64,000 nt of DNA from Nocardia blacklockiae (lineage in GTDB: Bacteria; Actinomycetota; Actinomycetes; Mycobacteriales; Mycobacteriaceae), in the NCBI RefSeq assembly GCF_015477355.1, contig NZ_JADLRJ010000013.1:62001-126000 (forward strand), read 5' to 3'. How positions within the stretch are numbered: position 1 is the stretch's first letter; each line of letters starts with the position of its first letter. The position numbers and the translations under genes are program-made. Positions 53,953-62,072 of this stretch are shown piece by piece. The notes beneath the pieces were generated by a model, which saw nothing but the letters and a program-made list of their open reading frames with translations, was not told the DNA's origin and searched no databases.

Positions 53953-54246
53953 TCAGCCGGCCAGGAAACGGTTCCCGTTGTTGGTGTCGGTTTGGTGCAT
54001 GATGCCCTGCGAGCCGGCCGCCTTCATGATCGCCGCCCGCAGGCCGCCCAGGCTCGTGTTGTACTCGCTGAGCCGCTTGTCCAGGGCATCGGTCACCTCC
54101 TTGTAGCCGCTGGCGCCGGCACCCTGGAACTCCGTCAGCAGCTGCTGCTTGAGCTGCACGATGTGCTGAACGTTGTCGTCCATGGCCTGCAGGACGCCCT
54201 GCATGGTTGTCGAGTGCTCGTCGACAGCCGAGAAGTTGAAAAGCAT
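53953..54246 (-). CDS. WXG100 family protein, EsxA/EsxC-like
   Basis: A 97-residue helical-hairpin protein: NFSAVDEHSTTMQGVLQAMD and LKQQLLTEFQGAGASGYKEV for helix 1, LDKRLSEYNTSLGGLRAAIM for helix 2. The WXG turn is FQG at 40-42 (Trp replaced by Phe). Partner of the upstream EsxB/EsxD-like protein, by position and by family habit of heterodimers. No clear YxxxD/E export motif at the C terminus. Confidence 0.85.
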   Translation of the reverse strand: MLFNFSAVDEHSTTMQGVLQAMDDNVQHIVQLKQQLLTEFQGAGASGYKEVTDALDKRLSEYNTSLGGLRAAIMKAAGSQGIMHQTDTNNGNRFLAG

Positions 54247-54296
54247 TGTTTTCCTCGATCCTTATCGTGAATAGTTCCCGGAAGTGTGCTCGAACG

Positions 54297-54641
54297 TCAC
54301 CAGTTGGTGCTGACCCCGCCGGTCTGCGACAGACCGTCGAGACCCGCCTTGACGATGGCGCTCTGCGCTTCCGCATCGGCCTGCGAGACCTGCACGCCCG
54401 AGGTGTTCAGCGCGTCGATGATGTTCTGCAGGCTGCCGCCCAGCGCCTTGCCCTTGGTGTAGGCGTCGATGAACGCCTGGCGCAGCGCCGGCGCGGTCGC
54501 CTCGCTCTTGACCGCCGTGCCGAATTCGTCCTGGAGGTTGGTCAGTGCCCGCAGGTGGTTCTCCAGCTCGCCGAGGCAGCCGGCGGTGTTCTTGGCACCG
54601 GTCTGCAGCTGACTGGGATCACCGGTGTAAGTGATAGCCAT
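54297..54641 (-). CDS. WXG100 family protein, EsxB/EsxD-like
   Basis: A 114-residue helical hairpin: GAKNTAGCLGELENHLRALT (helix 1), PALRQAFIDAYTKGKALGGS (helix 2). Similar to CFP-10 around SGVQVSQADAEAQ, where CFP-10 has Y-x3-D/E; here the Tyr is Val85 (V-x3-D89). The WXG turn itself is degenerate (VKS at 44-46), so the usual signature is lost. One Cys in helix 1. Paired with the EsxA-like gene 50 bases downstream. Confidence 0.82.
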   Translation of the reverse strand: MAITYTGDPSQLQTGAKNTAGCLGELENHLRALTNLQDEFGTAVKSEATAPALRQAFIDAYTKGKALGGSLQNIIDALNTSGVQVSQADAEAQSAIVKAGLDGLSQTGGVSTNW

Positions 54642-54689
54642 TGTCGAATTCCTTTCGCGACTGTCTCGCTATTTCGGCCTCGGCGCGTG

Positions 54690-56045
54690 TCACCGGGGAC
54701 GTTCTGTGATGGGTTCCGCCGTGTTCTCGTTTTCTTCCTCGGGGCGCGCGAGCACTCCGATTCCGACCGGCAGCAAATGCTCGACCTCGCGGTCGTCCCG
54801 CCGGTCGTCGTCGTATTCGATGACGCCGACCACGGGAGGTTTCTCCAGCACTGGTACGTCCTGCGGTTCCCCCGGGACGAATACCTTCGATTTTCTCTTG
54901 TCCTGATCGCGGCGGCGGCGCATCTGCCGCGCCGACGCCGTGACGCCGCGGCGGGGCGCCGCCTGGGCTCCCGACGTGGCGGCGGGATTGCTCATCGCGC
55001 CGAACGCCCGTCCGGAGCCGGGCGCCCAGTTGGCGGGCATCCGGAATCCGGTCGAGGCGCCCGGCATGTTGCCGATGCCGCCCCGCATCATGCCCAGCGC
55101 CACCACACTGCCCATGCCGCCGTTCAATCCCGCCAGCGTGGTCGAGTAGGGCGAGGTTCCGGTGAAACCGCCCTGGTCCATGCCGCCGACCTCGGAGCCG
55201 TAGTTGCTCCCGTAGCCGGAGTCCGCGCCGTAGCCGCTCGGATCGCCGAGCTGGCCCGGATCCGACGGTGACGTCGGGTCCGACGGTGTGGACGGATCGG
55301 ACGGCTGGACCGGGTCGGTGTTGGTCGTGTCGGTGGGCCCGTTGGTGTCCTGGGGGCCGCCCGTGTCCGTGTTGGTCGGCCCGTTCGTATCGGTCGGTCC
55401 GCCGGTGTCGGTCGGGCCCGGCGGGTGGCCCGGCAGGTCGGGAGTGCCCTTGGTCAGCGGGTTCTCGAACGAGCTCCCCGGCGGCGGTTCCACGCCGCCA
55501 CCGACCACGATGGGCGGAGCGAAGGCCGGCGGCGGCAGGGCCGACAGGGCCGGTACGACCGCGCCGGCGTAGCCGCCCATGACACCCGCGGCCGCGGCCC
55601 AGATGGCGAAGTACTCGGCCTCCATGGCCACCAAGGCCGCCGCCGTGCCCGGTACCGCCGCGGAGGCGGCCAGCATCGCCGCCTCGCGCGCCCGGAACGA
55701 GGTGAGCCAGGCTGCGACACCGGCCATTTCGCCCGCCGCGGCGGTATAGGCGCCCGCCGCCGTTTCGATGAGCTTTCCGGCCTCCGCGGCGATCGCGGCC
55801 TGCTCGTGCAGCCACGCGGCGTAGTTCTGGAACGCTCCGTTCGCCTTTCCCGCGGCCAATCCCTGCCAGGATTCCGCCATGCCGGCCGTCGCGCCGTCCA
55901 GGGCTGCCGCGGCGGCATTCAATTGTGCGGCCAGTGCCGTGTAGGCGGCGGCGGAAACCAGCGTCGGACCGCTACCCGGCCCGCTGAGCAGCAGCGCGAT
56001 ATTCATCTCGGGCGGCAGACCTGCGAAACTGACAGGCAGCGTCAT
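54690..56045 (-). CDS. PPE family protein
   Basis: A 451-residue PPE protein. The first 165 residues are the helical PPE domain with FAGLPPEMN at 7-15 and SWQGLAAGKANGAFQNYAAW in the helix 2-3 turn. The C-terminal region (about 195-330) is low complexity with repeated DTNGPTxT/DTGGP and SDPSTPSDP units. A final charged tail has QMRRRRDQDKRKSK. PPE proteins pair with a PE partner and are ESX substrates chaperoned by EspG. The PE-like gene is 36 bases upstream. Confidence 0.88.
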   Translation of the reverse strand: MTLPVSFAGLPPEMNIALLLSGPGSGPTLVSAAAYTALAAQLNAAAAALDGATAGMAESWQGLAAGKANGAFQNYAAWLHEQAAIAAEAGKLIETAAGAYTAAAGEMAGVAAWLTSFRAREAAMLAASAAVPGTAAALVAMEAEYFAIWAAAAGVMGGYAGAVVPALSALPPPAFAPPIVVGGGVEPPPGSSFENPLTKGTPDLPGHPPGPTDTGGPTDTNGPTNTDTGGPQDTNGPTDTTNTDPVQPSDPSTPSDPTSPSDPGQLGDPSGYGADSGYGSNYGSEVGGMDQGGFTGTSPYSTTLAGLNGGMGSVVALGMMRGGIGNMPGASTGFRMPANWAPGSGRAFGAMSNPAATSGAQAAPRRGVTASARQMRRRRDQDKRKSKVFVPGEPQDVPVLEKPPVVGVIEYDDDRRDDREVEHLLPVGIGVLARPEEENENTAEPITERPR

Positions 56046-56081
56046 GACATTTGCTCCCGCGCAGGAAAAAGCTGACGAATT

Positions 56082-56402
56082 CTATTTGGTGGTGATTACC
56101 GAGCTCTGCACGGCCACTTCGCCGCCGCTGATGACGTCACCACCGGAGAAGGACACGGCCGTCGTCGGTAGCGCGTGGCCGCCCTCGGCTCCGAAGGAAC
56201 ACCCCTGGGTGGTGCAGCTGACCATGGATACGTTGTAGGCCCCCAGCACGAACGGGAACAGCTGGCTCACGAAGTCGCTTCCGGGCGATGGCGGGACCGC
56301 GACCGCCGCGGTCGCGTTGGCTGCCTGCAGCAGTTCCATGGCACCGACGCCGACCTGGGACCCGATGGCGGTCAGAATCTCTTGGTCTACCTGGAGAAGC
56401 AT
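56082..56402 (-). CDS. PE-like partner protein
   Basis: A 106-residue protein in the PE position directly before PPE. It is helical at the N terminus (VDQEILTAIGSQVGVGAMEL, LQAANATAAVAVPPSPG) with SQLFPFVLGAYNVSMVS after it. The Pro-Glu dipeptide that names the family is replaced by DQE. Two Cys (VSCTTQGC) are unusual. Assigned by position, size and helix pattern rather than by motif. Motif B lies 64 bases upstream. Confidence 0.65.
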   Translation of the reverse strand: MLLQVDQEILTAIGSQVGVGAMELLQAANATAAVAVPPSPGSDFVSQLFPFVLGAYNVSMVSCTTQGCSFGAEGGHALPTTAVSFSGGDVISGGEVAVQSSVITTK

Positions 56403-56465
56403 GGAGGTCTCCTTAGAACTCGTGCCGACCTCTCGATGAGCCGGTACAGCAAGAACGCTAAGCCA

Positions 56466-56481
56466 TCCCCAACTCTGGGAA
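56466..56481. promoter_or_regulatory. Motif B-like site between eccC and PE genes
   Basis: TCCCC-aactct-GGGAA, one mismatch to TTCCC-N6-GGGAA. It lies in the 99-base gap before the PE gene, the largest gap inside the ESX run, so an internal promoter is plausible. Confidence 0.4.
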
Positions 56482-56501
56482 GGTGTGAGTCGCGCGACGA
56501 T

Positions 56502-59500
56502 TCACTCCGGCCGCGCCGTCCACGCCGCCTGCACCAGATCGCGCCGCGAATGCAGCGGTTCGACGAAGATTCCGCGTCCCACCGGTTGTTTGGTCGGCTT
56601 CACGTCACCGACGAGCACGCCGTCGAGTTTCGATCCGTCCATGATGAGGCCGGAGGAATTCAGATTCTTCATCTGCCCCAGCACATTGTCGTACAGCGCC
56701 ATATCGGCCTGGGCGATGCTGCGGGCCACGATTACGTGCAGACCGGTGTCACGGCCGTCGACGATGATGTCCTTGAGCGGTTCCAGCGGATTCATCGCGC
56801 CGCGTTGCGCGACCATGTGGTAGTCGTCGACGACGACGAATATCTCCGGGCCGCTCCACCACGAGCGTTCCCGCAGCTGCTGCGACGTGACACCGTCCGG
56901 TGGGCGGCGCTGGCGCATGCGCGCGGCGAAGGCGGGCAGGCCCTCGACGACGTCGCGTTCGGCGGTCAGATAGCCGATCAGCATCTCCTCGGGCACGACA
57001 TCCATGTGCTGGCGGCGATAGTCCACCAGCAGCACCCGGGCCTGGTCCTTGTTGAATCGGGTGCAGATCGAGCGCAACAACGCGTCGATCACGGTCGATT
57101 TACCGCAACCCGTGGAACCCAGCACGATGAAATGCGTCGAGGCGCCGAAATCCACCGTCGCCGGACTCAGATTGGATTCCCGAATACCGAAGGGCACCAC
57201 CAAACGCTGCGCCAGCGTGGTCGGTTCCGGTTGCCCGGCAACGATTTCGGAAAGGTCGATCTGCGCCGGCAGCAGTCGCACCTCCGGCGCCCGCTGGTCC
57301 GGATAGGTCCGGCTCACGTGCTCGATGGCGGCGGCCAGCCCCGCGCCGGCGGATTCGGGGTCGCTCACGCCGTCGATGCGCGGCAGCGCCGTCAGCATGT
57401 GCAGGCCCTCGCTGGAAATGCTGCGGCCGGGGCGGTTCGGCGGGATCGCGCTCACGATGGCGCGGTGGGTGGTGAACACCGTGTCGGTGAGATCGCCCAG
57501 CCGCATCTCCAGCCTGGTCTGCAGCAGATCCTTGATGGCCGGCCGGATCGCCGCCCAGCGCGAACTCGTGATCACCAGGTGCACACCGTAATTGAGGCCC
57601 TGCACGGCGATCGACTCCATGACCGACAGGTACTCGTCGAAGTACGGGCCGTTGACCGCGAAGCCGATGTCCCAGCCGTCCACCACCAGGAAGACGTCGC
57701 CGTGGATCTCGCCGCGCGCGGTGAGTTCGGCCGACTCCGCGGGCGAGCTGCGCCGGCGGCGGAACTCGCGCATGGTGTCGATGCCGAGTTCGGCGAACAG
57801 CGACTGCCGGCTCGCCACCAGGTTCGTGATCAGCGCGAAAGTCCGTCGCACGCGGTCGGTGTCGCGCGATCCGGCGACCGAGCCGACGTGCGGCAGCCGA
57901 CGGATGGCGGACAGGCCGCCGGAGAAGTCCAGGCAGTAGAACTGCACCTGCGCCGGGCTGTGGGTCAGCGCCGCGCCGAGCATCAGCGTCTGCACCGCGG
58001 TCGACTTGCCCGACTGCGGCCCGCCCACCACGGCCACGTGGCCGCCGGAGCCGGACAGATCCACCGACCACACGTCCTGGCGCTGCTGACGGGGCTTGTC
58101 GATGAGGGCGACCGGGACCTGCAACGTGCCCGCCTGCACCGCGGGAACCATCCGGTCCAGCGTGGGCGGTTCGCTCAGCGGCGGCAGCCACATCTTGTGC
58201 GCGGGCCGCCCGACGCCGGCGAACTGTTGCAGCACCGTCTCCATCAGCGTCACCGGCTCGCCGTCCGCGGTGGCGTCCGGTTCGGCGTTGATCGGTTCCT
58301 GCTCGACGATCGGCTGCGGCCGCACATCGATGATGTGCCCGGCGGTGAACTGCTGCGGCGGCCGATAGCCGCCGCCCGCGCGCCGGGCCCGCTGCACCGA
58401 CGCGGCGGCGGTCTGCGCGGGCGGGGTGTAGGGCGAACCCACGTAGGACGCCTGGAAGCGCTGCAGATCGCCCGCGCCGACCCGCAGGTAGCCCGAACCC
58501 GGCTTCTTCGGCAGGTGGTAGGCGTCCGCCGTGCCGATGGCGTCGCGGGAGTCGCTGGTCTGGTTGGTGCGCAACGCGATTCGGTACGACAGGTGGGCTT
58601 CCAGCTCGCCCATCCGGTTGGCCGGCACCTTCTGCGAGGCGAGCAGCAGGTGGATGCGCAGCGAGCGGCCCAGCCGGCCGATCGCCACGAACAGCTTCGC
58701 GAAACTCGGGTACTGCTCCAGCAATTCGGCGAACTCGTCGAGGATCACCAGCAGCGTCGGCAGCGGTGGCAGCCGCGCGCCCTGCTCCCGCGCCCGCTCG
58801 TAGTCGGCGACGCTGGCGAAGTTGCCCGCGTCGCGCAGGATGCGCTGCCGCCGCGCCATCTCGCCGTTGAGGACGTCCTCCATGCGGGTGACGAGGTCGG
58901 CCTCCTCCTCCATGTTGGTGACCACGGCGGTGACGTGGTGCAGCCGGTCGAAGCCGAGGAAGGTCGCGCCGCCCTTGAAGTCGACCAGCAGCAGGTTCAG
59001 GGTGTCGGGCGAATGCGTCGCGATCGCCGAGAGCACCAGTGTCCGAAGGAATTCCGACTTGCCGGAACCGGTCGCGCCGATGCACATGCCGTGCGGGCCC
59101 ATGCCCTCCTCGGCCGATTCCTTGATGTCGAGATGGACCACGCCGCCGGCCGGGTCGTGGCCGAAGGGAATGTTCAGGCGCGCCCGGTCGGCGTCGGCGC
59201 GCTGCACCCACTGCCGCTCGACCCGGATGGCGCCCGGGTCGACGATCCCGACCATCTCCTCCCACGAGGTGCCGCCGCTGGCCTGCTCGGCCACCACGGC
59301 CTCCACCACCGTGGACAGCCGGAACGGGGAGATGCTGCGCGCCAGCGCCGTCATCGCGGGCACCGACATGGCGTCGGCCACCCCGACCTTGCGGGTGCCG
59401 CGGCTGTTCACCTCGAGCAGCGACCGGTCCTGTTCCACCGTGAACCGCAGCGACCGCGGCAGGGTCTGCTCGACCGGACCCAGGCGCAGCCAGGTGCAGC

Positions 59501-60512
59501 CGTCGATACCGGAGATGTCGCGGTCGCTGACGCCCGCGCCCATGTCGACGACGAGCAGGAAGTGCTTGCGGTCGGCGCTGGGTTCGCTGTTGGCCGAGAA
59601 CGGCCCGCGGTTCAGATCCGCGAGCACCTTCGCCCGCAGCTCCGCGACGCTGCCGTAGATCATGCGGCTCGACCCGATCGCGTCGGTGTCGGTGGGGTGC
59701 TGGGTGTGCGGCAGCCACTTCAGCCAAGACCAGTGCGGCGCATCGGGTTCCGACAGCACGGCGGCGACCGCGACCTGGTCGGGCCCGTGCGTCACGACGA
59801 TCTCCGCCAGCAGCGCGCGCAGCAGCGCGTGCACCGCGTCGTCGTCGCCGTCGAACCCGACCAGCGGCGCGGAGAGCAGGTTGATGGCCACCGGCATGCC
59901 GCCGACCGTCGAGTACGCCTTGGCGAACCGCGTCAGCTCGACCACGCCGACCGGATCCAGGTCGGAGGTCGGGGCGGCCTCGGGCACGATGACCCGGACC
60001 TGGTTGGCGATCCGGCCCCGCCCGACCCGCGCGCGCAGGAACTGCGGGCTGGCGACCTGCACCTCCCACATGCGCGTGGTGCCGACCAGGCGCGACAGTC
60101 CGTCGGGCCCGGGGTGGGTGTACTTCAGGTAGGTGTGCAGCTCGGTCTCGGCCGTGTGCACCGACTTCCGGTTGTCGGCGAGGCTGCGCAGATAGTCCTT
60201 GCGTTCCTCGTTCAGGCTGGCGGCATTGGAGCCGCCGCCGGCCGAGCCGCCGATCATGCCGAACATGGAGCCGAGCATCATCATCGGGAAGAACAGCATC
60301 ATCGGTGAGAGTTGTCCGCCGTTGCGGAACATCATCACCATCATCCCGGCCATGGCGGCGACCATCACCACCGGCATGATCATCTTCAGCCGCGAGGCCG
60401 GCACGGGTTTGGGTAGCTCGGTCGGTGGCTGCAGGCGCAGCTCGGTCACCGCCGGCGCCTTCGGGCCGCGCGTCATCCGCGCTGGCCGCACGAAGCGACG
60501 GGTGCTGGTCAC
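56502..60512 (-). CDS. eccC: Type VII secretion ATPase EccC (single-chain)
   Basis: A 1336-residue FtsK/SpoIIIE-type motor. Two membrane helices (about 43-62 and 70-90) are followed by the DUF domain and three ATPase domains. The Walker A motifs are GATGSGKS (about 480), GGPQSGKS (about 827) and GSTGCGKS (about 1131). Walker B of domain 1 is LLLVDFKGGATF, of domain 2 FYCLDFSGG, of domain 3 VLLVDYRR. The chain is unsplit, as in ESX-2, -3, -4 and -5 but not ESX-1. The GTG start overlaps the eccB stop (GTGA). Confidence 0.95.
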   Translation of the reverse strand: MTSTRRFVRPARMTRGPKAPAVTELRLQPPTELPKPVPASRLKMIMPVVMVAAMAGMMVMMFRNGGQLSPMMLFFPMMMLGSMFGMIGGSAGGGSNAASLNEERKDYLRSLADNRKSVHTAETELHTYLKYTHPGPDGLSRLVGTTRMWEVQVASPQFLRARVGRGRIANQVRVIVPEAAPTSDLDPVGVVELTRFAKAYSTVGGMPVAINLLSAPLVGFDGDDDAVHALLRALLAEIVVTHGPDQVAVAAVLSEPDAPHWSWLKWLPHTQHPTDTDAIGSSRMIYGSVAELRAKVLADLNRGPFSANSEPSADRKHFLLVVDMGAGVSDRDISGIDGCTWLRLGPVEQTLPRSLRFTVEQDRSLLEVNSRGTRKVGVADAMSVPAMTALARSISPFRLSTVVEAVVAEQASGGTSWEEMVGIVDPGAIRVERQWVQRADADRARLNIPFGHDPAGGVVHLDIKESAEEGMGPHGMCIGATGSGKSEFLRTLVLSAIATHSPDTLNLLLVDFKGGATFLGFDRLHHVTAVVTNMEEEADLVTRMEDVLNGEMARRQRILRDAGNFASVADYERAREQGARLPPLPTLLVILDEFAELLEQYPSFAKLFVAIGRLGRSLRIHLLLASQKVPANRMGELEAHLSYRIALRTNQTSDSRDAIGTADAYHLPKKPGSGYLRVGAGDLQRFQASYVGSPYTPPAQTAAASVQRARRAGGGYRPPQQFTAGHIIDVRPQPIVEQEPINAEPDATADGEPVTLMETVLQQFAGVGRPAHKMWLPPLSEPPTLDRMVPAVQAGTLQVPVALIDKPRQQRQDVWSVDLSGSGGHVAVVGGPQSGKSTAVQTLMLGAALTHSPAQVQFYCLDFSGGLSAIRRLPHVGSVAGSRDTDRVRRTFALITNLVASRQSLFAELGIDTMREFRRRRSSPAESAELTARGEIHGDVFLVVDGWDIGFAVNGPYFDEYLSVMESIAVQGLNYGVHLVITSSRWAAIRPAIKDLLQTRLEMRLGDLTDTVFTTHRAIVSAIPPNRPGRSISSEGLHMLTALPRIDGVSDPESAGAGLAAAIEHVSRTYPDQRAPEVRLLPAQIDLSEIVAGQPEPTTLAQRLVVPFGIRESNLSPATVDFGASTHFIVLGSTGCGKSTVIDALLRSICTRFNKDQARVLLVDYRRQHMDVVPEEMLIGYLTAERDVVEGLPAFAARMRQRRPPDGVTSQQLRERSWWSGPEIFVVVDDYHMVAQRGAMNPLEPLKDIIVDGRDTGLHVIVARSIAQADMALYDNVLGQMKNLNSSGLIMDGSKLDGVLVGDVKPTKQPVGRGIFVEPLHSRRDLVQAAWTARPE

Positions 60513-62068
60513 TGTCCTCCTCCCAGGCCGACCGCGGCGCGATCGGGCGCGATCGCGTCGTGCGCGATCTTGGCGTCCACCGGCGACAGCGCGGGTCCCG
60601 GCGCGAACAGCGAGACGATGGTCCACGGCGCCAGCACCGGCGACTTCAGCGCGAGCGCGCGCAGCGTCGGATCCACCGCGCCCGGCGTCAGCGAGTCCAT
60701 GTGCACGTTGATGCCGTAGCGGACGCCGCTGTCGGAGATCCAGAACAGCGACTCCCGCCGCGGCGACACCGGATCGGCGCCGGTGACCTGGACGAAACGC
60801 CCGCTGCCGAGCGGCAGGAAGGCCGCGTCGGCGGTGGCGCCGCCGGAGTTCGGCGCGGTCACCAGCGGAGCCGGCCGGTCCTGCTCGTCGTCGCGCAGCG
60901 GCAGCCGCCGCCCGACCAGCAGTTCGGTCAGCGCGTTCGCGTCGTTGCCGGTCTTGGACCAGTGGTAGCAGGTGACCGCGGACTTCTCGGCGTCGACCAG
61001 GCGCACCGGCCGGTCGGGGAAGTTCTGGGTGCCCGGCCAGATGCCCGGCCGCAGATTCGAGGCGATCACGTCCGGCCCGACCGTCCGGCTGCCGGCGATC
61101 CCCTGCGAGTCGTCGTTGCGGATCATCGCCGCGACGACCGAGCTGATCTGCACCACCCCGGACCGCGACACCACGTAGTAGGACGCACCCCGATCGGGCA
61201 GCGAGACCGTGAGCACCGCGCCGATCGGCACGGTCAGGCCGGTGACCATCGTGATCGTCGACCCGGCCTCGGGGATCCGGGGCACCTTCAGCGGAGCCGC
61301 CTCCGGAATGCTCTTGATCAGCCCGGGCGACGCGGGCATCACGGGCGCCGTCGCGTCGATGCCCAGGGCCAGGGCCACCGCGGAATCGCCCGGGTCGATC
61401 GCGGCGCGCACCACGCCCGCGCCCTTGCGATAGACCAGCCAGATGGTGTTGCCGTCGCGCAGCAGCCGCGCCTCGTCCTCGGCCAGCTGCCGGGTGCTGT
61501 CTCCGTCGACGGTGAGGGTGGCGCCGATCGCGGTCGTCCGCACCGGCGACTTGGCCCGGGTGGGCAGGCCGGTCTGCTGGTTGATGGGGGCCGACGCGCC
61601 CAGCTGCACCGCGTCGCACACCGCCCACGAGGAGGTGGGCCCGCCGCTGTCGACCATGGCGCCGGGCGCGCCGGGAATGCCGACCGTGGGGCCCTTGGCG
61701 TACTTCTCGAGTTCGTCGCGCGCGACCGGGACCGGTTCGTCGGGCGAGCCGACGATCAGCCGCGCCGAGGACAGGTTCAGCGCGGGGAACAGGCGGTCCC
61801 CGAGGTGGACGTAGAGCGCGCCGGAATCCTTGTCGGACACGATCTTCGCCTCGGCCACGTGCTTGGCCGGCTTGAAGAACGCCAGCACGGCCGCACCGGC
61901 CACGACCACGCAGGCCAGCGCGATCCCGATCGACAGCGCGGTGGACCGCCCGCGCTGCGGATCGTCGATCATCGAGGCGTCGCGGCGCACCAGGGCGTGC
62001 TCGATCCGGCGCAGCAGGAAACGCCATCCCGAGATCTGGTGCTTGGTCACCACCCGGAAGCGCGCCAC
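60509..62068 (-). CDS. eccB: Type VII secretion protein EccB
   Basis: A 519-residue EccB. The cytoplasmic N terminus carries RFRVVTKHQISGWRFLLRR, typical of the family, followed by a single membrane helix (about 43-65). The large periplasmic repeat domain contains the conserved Cys pair (WAVCDAV and TCYHWSK). EccB forms part of the ESX core complex. Four bases lie between its ATG and the eccA stop. Confidence 0.95.
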   Translation of the reverse strand: MARFRVVTKHQISGWRFLLRRIEHALVRRDASMIDDPQRGRSTALSIGIALACVVVAGAAVLAFFKPAKHVAEAKIVSDKDSGALYVHLGDRLFPALNLSSARLIVGSPDEPVPVARDELEKYAKGPTVGIPGAPGAMVDSGGPTSSWAVCDAVQLGASAPINQQTGLPTRAKSPVRTTAIGATLTVDGDSTRQLAEDEARLLRDGNTIWLVYRKGAGVVRAAIDPGDSAVALALGIDATAPVMPASPGLIKSIPEAAPLKVPRIPEAGSTITMVTGLTVPIGAVLTVSLPDRGASYYVVSRSGVVQISSVVAAMIRNDDSQGIAGSRTVGPDVIASNLRPGIWPGTQNFPDRPVRLVDAEKSAVTCYHWSKTGNDANALTELLVGRRLPLRDDEQDRPAPLVTAPNSGGATADAAFLPLGSGRFVQVTGADPVSPRRESLFWISDSGVRYGINVHMDSLTPGAVDPTLRALALKSPVLAPWTIVSLFAPGPALSPVDAKIAHDAIAPDRAAVGLGGGQ

Positions 62069-62072
62069 GGCG

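Noticed and set aside
54690-56045. PPE C-terminal DTNGP repeats as a mobile or phage repeat
   Set aside because: Low-complexity Pro/Thr/Gly tails are normal in PPE proteins and the frame is intact.
56175-60308. Very long open frame (about 1377 codons) opposite eccC, and a similar one of about 1543 codons opposite gdh (39946-44577)
   Set aside because: High GC makes antisense frames stay open. The products are Arg/Gly/His-rich with no motifs, while the minus-strand products are unmistakable EccC and GDH.
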